DNA of 64,000 nt from a virus, in the IMG/VR virus record IMGVR_UViG_3300035703_000044, positions 29,765-93,764 of that record. One strand, 5' to 3'. Each line of letters starts with the position of its first letter. The stretch's first letter is position 1. Below the pieces are notes generated by a model, which was not told the DNA's origin, did not search any database, and worked only from the letters and a program-made list of their open reading frames with translations. Shown in pieces: positions 41,612-48,687 of this stretch. Made by a program: the position numbers and the translations under genes.

Positions 41612-43075
41612 ATGAAACTCAAACAACTGATGCTTGCACCTGTTGCTCTGGGAATGGTTACTCCTGCTGCGATTGCCGCAGATCTTAATATGAACGGAGT
41701 GAACCAATATTCTTCGGAACAGGTCACAAGTGTCACCCAATTCTCTGATGTGCAACCCACCGACTGGGCATATCAAGCACTCTCGCAACTTGTGGAACGT
41801 TATGGTTGCGTTGCTGGTTATCCTAACGGTACTTTCCGTGGTGGTCGTGCAATGACTCGTTATGAGGCCGCAGCACTTCTGAATGCTTGCCTGGATCGTG
41901 TGACTGAAGTTACCGACGAACTTAAGCGTCTTACCAAAGAGTTTGCTGCTGAACTGGCAGTTCTCAAAGGTCGTGTGGATGGTCTGGAAGCACAAGTTAC
42001 CGAACTGGAAGCAACTCAGTTCTCTACCACTACCAAACTGCGTGGTGAAGCAAACTTTGTGCTTGGTGGTGTTGACGATTACCAGACCAAAGGTGGTGAT
42101 GTAACTCATACTGCATTCAACTACGATCTGCGTCTGAACCTGGATACTTCGTTTACTGGTGCTGATCTTCTCCGCACTCGTCTGCGTTCTGCTAACTTCA
42201 GCAGCAATCCTTTCGGTTCCAGTTCTTCCATCTTCAAACTGGATAAGGCAGATAACACCTCCGGTGCAAATGGCAACAACGTTGTTATCGACCGTTTGTA
42301 TTACCAGTTCCCTGTGTTTAACGGTAGTACCACTCTGACTGCTGGTGCTCTTGTTCGTAACACTGAGATTGCCTGGATTCCTACCGCATATAAGTCGAAC
42401 ATTCTTGACTTCTTCCAAGTAGCAGGTGCTCCTGGTGTGTATAACAAGGCAGTTGGTTCTGGTTTCGGTATTCAGTATGGAAACAAAGGTCTTGTTGCTG
42501 GTGTAAACTATGTGGCACAGAATGGTGATGATAGTTCTACTGGTGAGTTTGATCGTTCTGGTGCTTTGAATACCCTTGCACAAATCGGTTATCGTGGTGA
42601 TAACTGGGGTGCTGCTTTCGGTTATCGTTATGGTACTGAAGGCACCCGTGTTCGCACTTACAATGGTCTGAAAGGTGCTTCTGGTACTCTGGTTCCTGGT
42701 CAAACCTCTAACGGTTATGCACTGAATGCTTACTGGCAGCCCACTCAATCTGGTTGGGTTCCTTCAATCTCAGCAGGTTACGGTTGGAACACTGTAAGTG
42801 GTACTCCTAGTGCTGCTACTAATAGTCAGTCCTGGTTTGCTGGTCTGACTTGGGAAGATGTATTTGTTGATGGTAACTCTGCTGGCGTTGCTATCGGTCA
42901 GGCACCTACTGGTGAGAACCTTGAGAAGTCTACCATGCTTGAGATCTTCTATAAGTATCAAGTCTCTGATAACATCAGTGTCACTCCTGCTATCATCTAC
43001 GGTAGTGACAACCAACGTCTTGTTGGCAACTCTTCCAATTGGGGCGGCGTGATCCAAACTACGTTCAAGTTCTGA
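41612..43075 (+). CDS. Cyanobacterial outer-membrane porin (SLH + OprB-type)
   Basis: A 487-residue porin of the Som/iron-uptake-porin type of cyanobacteria. A signal peptide (about residues 1-23, ending AAIAA) is followed by an SLH domain (FSDVQPTDWAYQALSQL ... MTRYEAAALLNACL), a short coiled coil (about 108-142) and a beta-barrel ending in a C-terminal Phe, as in outer-membrane proteins. Its codon use and GC are richer than the flanking genes, suggesting recent acquisition from a host and strong expression. A consensus promoter precedes it and a terminator follows. Confidence 0.9.
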   Translation: MKLKQLMLAPVALGMVTPAAIAADLNMNGVNQYSSEQVTSVTQFSDVQPTDWAYQALSQLVERYGCVAGYPNGTFRGGRAMTRYEAAALLNACLDRVTEVTDELKRLTKEFAAELAVLKGRVDGLEAQVTELEATQFSTTTKLRGEANFVLGGVDDYQTKGGDVTHTAFNYDLRLNLDTSFTGADLLRTRLRSANFSSNPFGSSSSIFKLDKADNTSGANGNNVVIDRLYYQFPVFNGSTTLTAGALVRNTEIAWIPTAYKSNILDFFQVAGAPGVYNKAVGSGFGIQYGNKGLVAGVNYVAQNGDDSSTGEFDRSGALNTLAQIGYRGDNWGAAFGYRYGTEGTRVRTYNGLKGASGTLVPGQTSNGYALNAYWQPTQSGWVPSISAGYGWNTVSGTPSAATNSQSWFAGLTWEDVFVDGNSAGVAIGQAPTGENLEKSTMLEIFYKYQVSDNISVTPAIIYGSDNQRLVGNSSNWGGVIQTTFKF

Positions 43076-43103
43076 TAAGTCAGAGAATCTAAACAAAACC
43101 TAA

Positions 43104-43130
43104 AGAGGGTCTTGACAGACCCTCTTTTTT
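43104..43130 (+). terminator. Terminator after porin, with the hli -35 in its loop
   Basis: A 9-bp stem AGAGGGTCT / AGACCCTCT with loop TGAC and a T run. Confidence 0.88.
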
Positions 43131-43140
43131 CATATATACT
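43112..43140 (+). promoter_or_regulatory. Promoter TTGACA-N17-TATACT for hli
   Basis: TTGACA at 43112-43117 spans the loop of the terminator hairpin. TATACT is at 43135-43140, a 17-base spacer. Confidence 0.85.
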
Positions 43141-43166
43141 GTTGTTGTAAATCTTTACAAAAGATA

Positions 43167-43376
43167 ATGACTGTTACAAAAAATGAGTTTGGGCAAATGA
43201 ATATGTTTGCTAAAGAACCTTCGATGTATATGACCAAGGAAGACCTTGAACGTTATGGTATCGAACCTTATGCTGAAAAGGCGGAGAAAATGAATGGACG
43301 TTGGGCTATGGTCGGTATTGTTGCTGGGGTTATTTCTTATGCTCTCACTGGTAAACTCTTCTTCGGCGTCTTCTGA
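43167..43376 (+). CDS. hli: High-light-inducible protein (Hli)
   Basis: A 69-residue single-helix chlorophyll-binding protein. The signature AEKMNGRWAMVGIVAGVISYALTG contains the ExxNGRxAM chlorophyll-binding motif. Hli proteins protect photosystems from excess light and are host-derived in cyanophages. It overlaps the next ORF by TGATG. Confidence 0.96.
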   Translation: MTVTKNEFGQMNMFAKEPSMYMTKEDLERYGIEPYAEKAEKMNGRWAMVGIVAGVISYALTGKLFFGVF

Positions 43377-43462
43377 TGACTGAACTTATTTTTACCGTAA
43401 CAACTATTGCTTTTTTCGTAATTCTGGGTTATGCTGTAAATCAACTCTCTGAGACTTATTGA
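43376..43462 (+). CDS. 28-aa membrane peptide in hli operon
   Basis: A 28-residue ORF (MTELIFTVTTIAFFVILGYA, then VNQLSETY), essentially one transmembrane helix. It is translationally coupled on both sides (TGATG with hli, TGATG with the next gene), which argues against chance. Its size recalls small photosystem subunits, but no family was recognised. Confidence 0.6.
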   Translation: MTELIFTVTTIAFFVILGYAVNQLSETY

Positions 43463-43773
43463 TGATTGGGAATCTTGAACCCGAAGAAAACGTTATGAAT
43501 ACTGGTGGTATGTTAGGGCAGTTTGCAATTGCTCTTGAAACACTTGGATGGGACAAAGATGATGACATCTCAGTTGAAATTGGTGGCGTAGCAGTCACAG
43601 GAACTGTTACTAGTCCAACAGCAAACCCAAAATGGGCAAAACCATTTGGAACAGTCACTTATCAAAATGATGCTTTCATCGTAATTAAAAACAAGTCAAG
43701 GAATCCAGTTGTTCCTTCACAATCAAATCCTGAACTTAAACAAAAACATTCTTATCAAGGAGAAAAACAATGA
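43462..43773 (+). CDS. Hypothetical protein in hli operon
   Basis: A 103-residue protein (MIGNLEPEENVMNTGGMLG). The middle region (DDDISVEIGGVAVTGTVTSP) is beta-rich. No family recognised. It lies between two hli genes and overlaps the second by ATGA. Confidence 0.65.
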   Translation: MIGNLEPEENVMNTGGMLGQFAIALETLGWDKDDDISVEIGGVAVTGTVTSPTANPKWAKPFGTVTYQNDAFIVIKNKSRNPVVPSQSNPELKQKHSYQGEKQ

Positions 43774-43877
43774 ATGAAAGAGCTGAGCGTATTAATGGTT
43801 GGGCAGCAATGATTGGTATTGTTGCCGCAATGGGTTCTTATGCCCTGACTGGGCAGATTATTCCGGGTATTTGGTGA
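43770..43877 (+). CDS. hli: Second, minimal Hli protein (35 aa)
   Basis: A 35-residue ORF, MNERAERINGWAAMIGIVAA then MGSYALTGQIIPGIW. It keeps the ERxNGxxAMxGxxA chlorophyll-binding helix of Hli proteins with almost nothing else. The RBS AAGGAG lies upstream. It ends overlapping the in-frame upstream ATG of the peroxiredoxin. Confidence 0.85.
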   Translation: MNERAERINGWAAMIGIVAAMGSYALTGQIIPGIW

Positions 43878-43888
43878 TGGAGGTTACT

Positions 43889-44416
43889 ATGCGTAAAGAA
43901 CAGTATGAAGTTCCCCAAGTACAATTTGTATTTCGTGAGAATGGAGAGTTTGTGATTCGTACTACTTCAGAACTTTTCGATAAAAAACGTGTGGTCATTT
44001 TTAGCCTGCCTGGTGCTTTCACTCCTACTTGCAGTGCCTATCAGTTACCTGGATTTGAAGAGAAATACGAAGACTTTATTGGTAGTGGCATCGACGCTAT
44101 TTACTGCATCTCTGTTAATGATGGGTTTGTGATGAATGCCTGGGCACAAGACCAAAACATCAAGAATGTCCAACTCATTCCTGATGGTAATGCATACTTT
44201 ACACGTTCTATGGGACAACTTGTGATGAAGTCTAATCTTGGTTTTGGTGAACGTTCCTGGAGATATGCTGCAGTTGTAGATAAGGGTATTATCGAAAAAC
44301 TTTTTGAAGAACCTGGTAAATCGGATAATGCATCTGATGATCCTTATGGAGAAACAACTCCAGAAAAAGTTTTGGAGTATGTGAAATCTACAGCACGCGA
44401 AACAGTTGCTGCTTGA
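43889..44416 (+). CDS. Peroxiredoxin (Prx5/AhpC-TSA type)
   Basis: A 175-residue peroxiredoxin. The peroxidatic cysteine is C48 in PGAFTPTCSAY (PxxxTxxC). The active-site arginine is likely in SWRYAAVV. It reduces H2O2 and alkyl hydroperoxides, with glutaredoxin or thioredoxin as reductant. A glutaredoxin is encoded at 47.7 kb. The ATG at 43889 has GGAGG just upstream. It closes the hli/photoprotection operon. Confidence 0.88.
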   Translation: MRKEQYEVPQVQFVFRENGEFVIRTTSELFDKKRVVIFSLPGAFTPTCSAYQLPGFEEKYEDFIGSGIDAIYCISVNDGFVMNAWAQDQNIKNVQLIPDGNAYFTRSMGQLVMKSNLGFGERSWRYAAVVDKGIIEKLFEEPGKSDNASDDPYGETTPEKVLEYVKSTARETVAA

Positions 44417-44421
44417 TTGGT

Positions 44422-44445
44422 GGAGGGATAAAACCCTCCTTTTTT
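44422..44445 (+). terminator. Terminator after peroxiredoxin
   Basis: GGAGGG-ATAAAA-CCCTCC and six T. A near-late promoter CATAAATA (44446-44453) follows. Confidence 0.85.
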
Positions 44446-44476
44446 CATAAATATATCGCAGGGTTTGGATGCAATA

Positions 44477-45175
44477 ATGTTCATAGATCTTCATAACTTT
44501 TTCAAGTTTTACGACGAGAAAAATCCAAAGCACGTTGCTGCAGTTGAACAACTTGAAAAAGATTTGCAATTGAAGTCTCAGGATCTGTTGGAAGATGAAT
44601 CAAATTGGGTAAGAATCTATAGAACTAAACAAGACAAACCTCAATCATCAATTTTACCCGTTCCTTTCTATCCACAAACAGACAACTATAGGGATGCAAA
44701 TAGAACTTGTAACTCTTCTGCTTGTGCAATGTGCCTTGAGTATTTCAAACCTGGTACACTAAAAGGACCTAAGGGCGATGACGCCTATGTACAAAAAGTT
44801 TTCTCAATCGGTGACACAACTGATCACTTGGTTCAGACCAAGGTTCTTGCGTCATACGGCATTAAATCCAGTTTTTCCTACAGTCTTACTTTTGCTGATC
44901 TTGATAGAGAGCTTGCCTCTGGTAGACCTGTTGTTATTGGTATTCTTCATCGCGGTCCTCTATCTAACCCCACAGGAGGGCACATGGTAGTAGTGATCGG
45001 CAAAACTCCATCTGGCGATTATGTTGTCAATGATCCATATGGTTCATTGAATGATGGGTACACTGGTTCAGTTAATAATGGAAAGGGTGCTGTTTATAAG
45101 AGAAGTGATCTATCTCGCAGATGGGTGCCAAAAGGAAATGATGGTTGGGGTAGAATCTTTGATGCAAAAAAGTAG
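44477..45175 (+). CDS. C39-like cysteine peptidase (endolysin N-terminal module)
   Basis: A 232-residue peptidase_C39_2-type domain. The catalytic Cys is C78 in NRTCNSSACAMC, His is H169 in GGHMVVVIG, and Asp is D186 in NDPYG. The zero frame stops at TAG 45173-45175 right after a run of six A. A GH24 lysozyme is encoded immediately downstream in the -1 frame with no start codon of its own, so this gene probably yields both a short peptidase and a frameshifted two-domain endolysin. Confidence 0.82.
   Translation: MFIDLHNFFKFYDEKNPKHVAAVEQLEKDLQLKSQDLLEDESNWVRIYRTKQDKPQSSILPVPFYPQTDNYRDANRTCNSSACAMCLEYFKPGTLKGPKGDDAYVQKVFSIGDTTDHLVQTKVLASYGIKSSFSYSLTFADLDRELASGRPVVIGILHRGPLSNPTGGHMVVVIGKTPSGDYVVNDPYGSLNDGYTGSVNNGKGAVYKRSDLSRRWVPKGNDGWGRIFDAKK
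45166..45172 (+). promoter_or_regulatory. Putative -1 frameshift site (A AAA AAG)
   Basis: The canonical slippery heptamer A AAA AAG is in the correct zero-frame phase (codons AAA AAG, then TAG). A 7-base spacer separates it from a 9-bp hairpin at 45180-45207. A -1 slip bypasses the TAG and enters the lysozyme frame. Confidence 0.78.
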
Positions 45176-45651
45176 AAACGCCAACTAATAATATTTCTTT
45201 AGTTGGCATTGATTTGATAAAAGAGTTTGAAGGGTGTCATCTAAATGCTTATCCTGACCCATTGACTGGCAAAGAACCAATAACTATTGGTTGGGGAAGT
45301 ACTAAGGATTTCAATGGACAACCATTTAGACTTGGTAAAAGAATTACTCAAGAGTATGCTGATAAACTTTTGATTTTTGATATCGAACAAAGATTTATTC
45401 CTTCTCTACAAAAAATACCTTATTGGGGTGAGATGAATGACAACCAAAGAGGGGCTTTACTTTCTTTTGCTTATAATCTTGGTGCAGGTTTTTATGGTGG
45501 TAGCAACTTCAATACTATTACGAGGGTCTTGAAGAACAAGGAATGGGACAAAGTTCCTGATGCTCTTTATCTTTATCGTAATCCAGGAACTAAAGTAGAA
45601 ACAGGTCTTGCTCGTAGACGGAAGGCAGAAGGAAAACTTTGGTCTTCTTAA
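45172..45651 (+). CDS. GH24 lysozyme (endolysin C-terminal module, read after -1 frameshift)
   Basis: The -1 frame from 45172 encodes 159 residues. The lysozyme domain starts at NISLVGIDLIKEFEG, matching the GH24 N-terminus. The catalytic Glu is in FEG and an Asp is nine residues later (NAYPD), as in T4 lysozyme, with a late GLARRRKAEGKLW. No ATG/GTG/TTG occurs before the TTG at 45214, which lies inside the conserved domain. Frameshifting from the peptidase is the best explanation. The fusion would be about 391 residues. Confidence 0.78.
   Translation, partial: VETPTNNISLVGIDLIKEFEGCHLNAYPDPLTGKEPITIGWGSTKDFNGQPFRLGKRITQEYADKLLIFDIEQRFIPSLQKIPYWGEMNDNQRGALLSFAYNLGAGFYGGSNFNTITRVLKNKEWDKVPDALYLYRNPGTKVETGLARRRKAEGKLWSS
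45180..45207 (+). other. Stem-loop stimulating the putative -1 frameshift
   Basis: GCCAACTAA (45180-45188) pairs perfectly with TTAGTTGGC (45199-45207) around a 10-base loop. No U tract follows, so it is not a terminator. Confidence 0.78.
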
Positions 45652-45974
45652 TCTTCTACTCTTGTTCTTAATGCAATTACTGTAGTTAGAATAGTCAATA
45701 AAGTTTCAAATCCTCTTCTTTCAGATTCTTTGCAATCTAAAGGGGGAGGATTTTTTAGTCCACCTAAAAGGTTTGCATGATTTGTTGTACCTGGAATCAT
45801 AAAGTTGCAAGCAATAAAGTTTAATCCAACAAACCCAATTATAGATGCACAGATAATAAAGATCAGTTTATTCAATAAAGAACCGTGTTTTTTTCCTACC
45901 GCGTTTTGCTGGTCTTCGGATGAATCTGATGACTTCTGTTGGTTGTCTTTTTGGTTGTGGTCTTCTTCCTTCAT
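45648..45974 (-). CDS. Small membrane protein on minus strand
   Basis: A 108-residue protein. The N-terminal 35 residues are charged and Gln/Ser-rich. A transmembrane segment (LIFIICASIIGFVGLNFIA) lies at about residues 37-55. The C-terminus (GTTNHANLLGGLKNPPPLDCKESERRGFETLLTILTTV) is distinctive. A GAGGGA RBS precedes the ATG. Its stop shares TTAA with the lysozyme stop (convergent). A holin or lysis-regulator role is possible from position. Confidence 0.7.
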   Translation of the reverse strand: MKEEDHNQKDNQQKSSDSSEDQQNAVGKKHGSLLNKLIFIICASIIGFVGLNFIACNFMIPGTTNHANLLGGLKNPPPLDCKESERRGFETLLTILTTVIALRTRVED

Positions 45975-46038
45975 TGAATATTCCCTCGTTGGTAATTAGT
46001 CTCATCACTAATAATCCAAGGAGAAGTGTAGATTTCAT
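45868..46038 (-). CDS. Small overlapping minus-strand protein (56 aa)
   Basis: A 56-residue ORF with a hydrophobic start (MKSTLLLGLLVMRLITNEG) and a basic Arg/Lys-rich remainder. It has a good RBS (AAGAAGGAAG), overlaps the upstream minus gene by ATGA, and overlaps the 108-aa gene by about 107 bases in another frame. The nested layout recalls spanin pairs, which is inference. Confidence 0.5.
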   Translation of the reverse strand: MKSTLLLGLLVMRLITNEGIFNEGRRPQPKRQPTEVIRFIRRPAKRGRKKTRFFIE

Positions 46039-46226
46039 CTTCCTTCTTGATTATGAATCCAGGTTTTTAATTCTGTCAGATATTTTCTTAACATATCTGC
46101 TTTTTCTAAATGCCATTTGTCACCACTCTTGAAATATTCTTGAGTGTGATTATCTATTGCTTTGAGTGTATTATGTATTGGTGCGTTCCAAGGTTCCCTA
46201 ATGGGAGTGTTCCATTCCCGTGGCAT
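46035..46226 (-). CDS. Conserved small protein on minus strand
   Basis: A 63-residue protein (MPREWNTPIREPWNAPIHNT). The segment HNTLKAIDNHTQEYFKSGDKWHLEKADMLRKYL is typical of a family common in T4-like cyanophages. It is the first gene of the minus-strand trio upstream of the lysis region, transcribed toward the lysozyme. Confidence 0.68.
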   Translation of the reverse strand: MPREWNTPIREPWNAPIHNTLKAIDNHTQEYFKSGDKWHLEKADMLRKYLTELKTWIHNQEGR

Positions 46227-46260
46227 CTGGGTGGGAAAGCAGTTTTAAGTATTTATGGTC

Positions 46261-46289
46261 TTGACAGGGTTTCAAAACAATGTTATGAT
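46261..46289 (+). promoter_or_regulatory. Promoter TTGACA-N17-TATGAT for psbA
   Basis: An exact -35 and a 5/6 -10 with a 17-base spacer. It precedes a 160-base structured leader. Confidence 0.8.
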
Positions 46290-46327
46290 AAATACATCAA
46301 CACGTTAAGGAATGTTACAGTTCTTTA

Positions 46328-46429
46328 ATGTTTGCAACTCCCGTTAACCGAGACCTATGGGAGTATAAGAACGTCTCTCATATCCCCGCTGAGGGTGCGG
46401 GGAGCATAGTAACTCCACCATTTCCCTGA
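46328..46429 (+). other. psbA leader with possible 33-aa upstream ORF and GC hairpin
   Basis: An ATG-TGA frame encodes 33 residues (MFATPVNRDLWEYKNVSHIP, then AEGAGSIVTPPFP). A perfect hairpin CCCCGC / GCGGGG (46384-46402) lies within it. It may be a conserved psbA leader RNA or a small gene. It ends 24 bases before psbA. Confidence 0.45.
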
Positions 46430-46453
46430 TGGTCTTACTAACTGTCTAAAAAA

Positions 46454-47533
46454 ATGACTGCTACAATTTCACAACAACGACAATCGAATACTTGGGAACA
46501 GTTTTGCAACTGGGTTACTTCTACCGATAATCGTCTTTATGTCGGTTGGTTCGGAGTCTTGATGATTCCTTGTCTGCTTGCTGCTACGACTTGTTTCATC
46601 ATCGCCTTCATCGGTGCTCCCCCTGTGGACATTGATGGAATTCGTGAACCTGTTTCTGGTTCTCTTATGTGGGGTAACAACATCATCTCTGGTGCTGTTG
46701 TTCCTTCGTCTAATGCTATTGGACTGCACTTTTACCCCATCTGGGAAGCTGCCTCTCTTGATGAGTGGCTATATAATGGTGGACCTTTCCAACTGGTCGT
46801 CTTCCATTTTCTGATTGGTATCTATGCTTACATGGGCCGCGAATGGGAACTTTCTTACCGACTCGGTATGCGTCCTTGGATTTGTGTTGCCTACTCTGCA
46901 CCCGTTGCTGCTGCTAGCGCAGTTTTTCTGGTCTATCCCTTCGGTCAAGGATCCTTCTCTGATGCGATGCCTCTGGGGATTTCGGGAACTTTCAACTACA
47001 TGCTTGTTTTCCAGGCAGAACACAACATTCTCATGCATCCTTTCCACATGTTGGGAGTTGCTGGTGTCTTCGGTGGTTCTCTTTTCTCTGCTATGCATGG
47101 ATCTCTTGTCACCTCTTCTCTCGTCCGTGAGACGACAGAGAATGAGTCACAGAACTATGGATACAAGTTCGGACAAGAAGAAGAGACCTACAACATTGTA
47201 GCTGCTCATGGTTACTTTGGTCGTCTGATCTTCCAATACGCATCGTTCAACAACTCACGTTCATTGCACTTCTTCCTTGCTGCGTGGCCTGTAGTTGGTA
47301 TCTGGTTTGCTGCCTTGGGCGTTTCAACAATGGCGTTCAACCTCAACGGATTCAACTTCAACCAGTCTCTTCTTGATAGTCAGCACCGTGTCATCAACAC
47401 TTGGGCAGACATCCTCAACCGTGCTAACCTCGGTTTTGAGGTGATGCACGAGCGCAATGCTCACAACTTCCCTCTCGATCTTGCATCAGTTGAAGCAACT
47501 CCTGTTGCCTTGACTGCTCCAACTATCGGTTGA
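46454..47533 (+). CDS. psbA: Photosystem II D1 protein
   Basis: A 359-residue D1 with five transmembrane helices. The Tyr-Z/His and Mn-ligand segments are present ([21 protein letters not shown]). The protein ends in [18 protein letters not shown], with Ala344-type processing expected. Residue 130 is Glu (YMGREWEL), the form linked to high-light D1 in cyanobacteria. Phage D1 replaces damaged host D1 during infection. The gene is intron-less and richer in GC than its neighbours. Confidence 0.98.
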   Translation: MTATISQQRQSNTWEQFCNWVTSTDNRLYVGWFGVLMIPCLLAATTCFIIAFIGAPPVDIDGIREPVSGSLMWGNNIISGAVVPSSNAIGLHFYPIWEAASLDEWLYNGGPFQLVVFHFLIGIYAYMGREWELSYRLGMRPWICVAYSAPVAAASAVFLVYPFGQGSFSDAMPLGISGTFNYMLVFQAEHNILMHPFHMLGVAGVFGGSLFSAMHGSLVTSSLVRETTENESQNYGYKFGQEEETYNIVAAHGYFGRLIFQYASFNNSRSLHFFLAAWPVVGIWFAALGVSTMAFNLNGFNFNQSLLDSQHRVINTWADILNRANLGFEVMHERNAHNFPLDLASVEATPVALTAPTIG

Positions 47534-47559
47534 CATCTTAGTTAAAACTAGATAAAGTA

Positions 47560-47581
47560 GGAGGGGAAACCCTCCTTTTTT
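47560..47581 (+). terminator. Terminator after psbA
   Basis: GGAGGG-GAAA-CCCTCC followed by six T. Confidence 0.92.
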
Positions 47582-47681
47582 AATGATTAGTTCCGAGACA
47601 CCTTATAAACTTGCTGAGATTATCAGAGATACTTGGCCTCAGTTATACACACTAAATAATTTTCAAAACTTAACAAATGTT

Positions 47682-47918
47682 ATGAAGTTTACAGTTTATT
47701 CAAAAGATGGTTGTCCATATTGCACAAAAGTAGAACAGGTGTTACAATTAGCAGACCTACAACATGTAGTATACAAATTGAATACCGACTTTACTAAAGA
47801 AGAATTCTATGCAGAATTTGGTGAGGGTTCTACATTTCCTCAAGTAATTGTAAATGATCAACACATCGGTGGATGCACCGATACGGTGAAGTATCTAAAG
47901 GAGCAAAACTTAGTTTAA
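47682..47918 (+). CDS. grx: Glutaredoxin
   Basis: A 78-residue glutaredoxin. The redox motif CPYC is at residues 11-14. The cis-Pro segment is TFPQVIVNDQHIGG. It reduces disulfides with glutathione and could support NrdA or the peroxiredoxin. An in-frame upstream extension to ATG 47583 (33 residues) remains open just after the psbA terminator. It may be a longer form or a separate peptide. It overlaps the next gene by TAATG. Confidence 0.9.
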   Translation: MKFTVYSKDGCPYCTKVEQVLQLADLQHVVYKLNTDFTKEEFYAEFGEGSTFPQVIVNDQHIGGCTDTVKYLKEQNLV

Positions 47919-48277
47919 TGGAAACTAATTTTCACGAAGTCTACAACGATGTTGAGAAGGCAATTGATTATGCATTTCAGGGTAAGTTTGTTCTGAAATT
48001 TTATGATTACCTTAAAGTAAAAGGTGTTAGGAAGTTTGAAGTAGAAGAGTTTATTGAAAGTTCAACTGCATCAAACATTAATAATGTTGTCATGGATTTA
48101 GATGACTATCTTGAAGGTGGTGCTGACGAGATGCATAAACAACTTCGTGAAGCTTATGGTCATATATCAAAACCAGAAGCAAGAAAAATAAGAAACTATT
48201 TGTATGGCATCTTAGAAGATGCATGGAAGTATAACCATGACAAAAGAAAGGGGAGACGCAAAAAAGAAACTAAATAA
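47918..48277 (+). CDS. Conserved hypothetical protein
   Basis: A 119-residue helical protein (METNFHEVYNDVEKAIDYAF) with a basic C-terminal tail (RKGRRKKETK). It is coupled to grx. No motif was recognised. Confidence 0.7.
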   Translation: METNFHEVYNDVEKAIDYAFQGKFVLKFYDYLKVKGVRKFEVEEFIESSTASNINNVVMDLDDYLEGGADEMHKQLREAYGHISKPEARKIRNYLYGILEDAWKYNHDKRKGRRKKETK

Positions 48278-48443
48278 CTCTGAACCCGAAATCAATCGGG
48301 GTGTGGAATTATTGTTAAGAACAAGGAGGAAGAAATCTGAAAAGCCAAAAACATTTCAAATGAGATTTGGTAAAATGATTTCTCTCCTTAAAAGAGAGAT
48401 ACACATACTATTCGAATTTCATTTGGACATTCGGAAAAAGTAA
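48237..48443 (+). CDS. Small basic conserved protein
   Basis: A 68-residue, Lys/Arg-rich protein (MTKERGDAKKKLNNSEPEIN). The motif RGVELLLRTRRKKSEKPKTFQMRFG belongs to a family seen in several marine phages. It overlaps the previous gene by 41 bases. Confidence 0.65.
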   Translation: MTKERGDAKKKLNNSEPEINRGVELLLRTRRKKSEKPKTFQMRFGKMISLLKREIHILFEFHLDIRKK

Positions 48444-48459
48444 CTCTCGGAGAAAAAAA

Positions 48460-48687
48460 ATGTTAGCAGTAACTCTGACCATCGGTACTCTTGTTTCAGT
48501 GATGTTCTTTTTTGTTGGTGGAGTAATAGGATGGATGGCAAAGCAACATTTCTATGAGAGCTCATATCCCTCTTATACACACCCAGAAATGTTTGATCAA
48601 CATGGGAATGTAATTCCTGACGAAATTTTAGCAGTGAGATTTGAAAATGACTACGAATACGACGACGAAGAAGAGGACGACGACTAG
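48460..48687 (+). CDS. Small membrane protein with acidic tail
   Basis: A 75-residue protein with one N-terminal transmembrane helix (VTLTIGTLVSVMFFFVGGVIG) and an acidic tail ending in Glu/Asp repeats. Conserved in style among cyanophages. It overlaps the next gene by about 41 bases. Confidence 0.68.
   Translation: MLAVTLTIGTLVSVMFFFVGGVIGWMAKQHFYESSYPSYTHPEMFDQHGNVIPDEILAVRFENDYEYDDEEEDDD

Noticed and set aside
41591-42748. A 385-codon open frame on the minus strand opposite the porin
   Set aside because: It is Thr/Ser/Ile-rich low-complexity sequence with no domain, and it arises from the codon bias of the strongly supported porin gene. It has no promoter or RBS.
45180-45207. Reading the 9-bp hairpin after the C39 peptidase as a transcription terminator
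   Set aside because: No T run follows, the lysozyme frame continues through it, and its spacing to A AAA AAG fits a frameshift stimulator.
46469-47201. Several 60-130 codon frames on both strands inside psbA
   Set aside because: They are shadows of the conserved D1 coding sequence. No intron or internal gene was found in psbA.
47583-47681. Treating the open extension upstream of grx as the true start
   Set aside because: It begins directly after the psbA terminator with no RBS, while the glutaredoxin domain is complete from 47682. Kept as an alternative in the grx entry.
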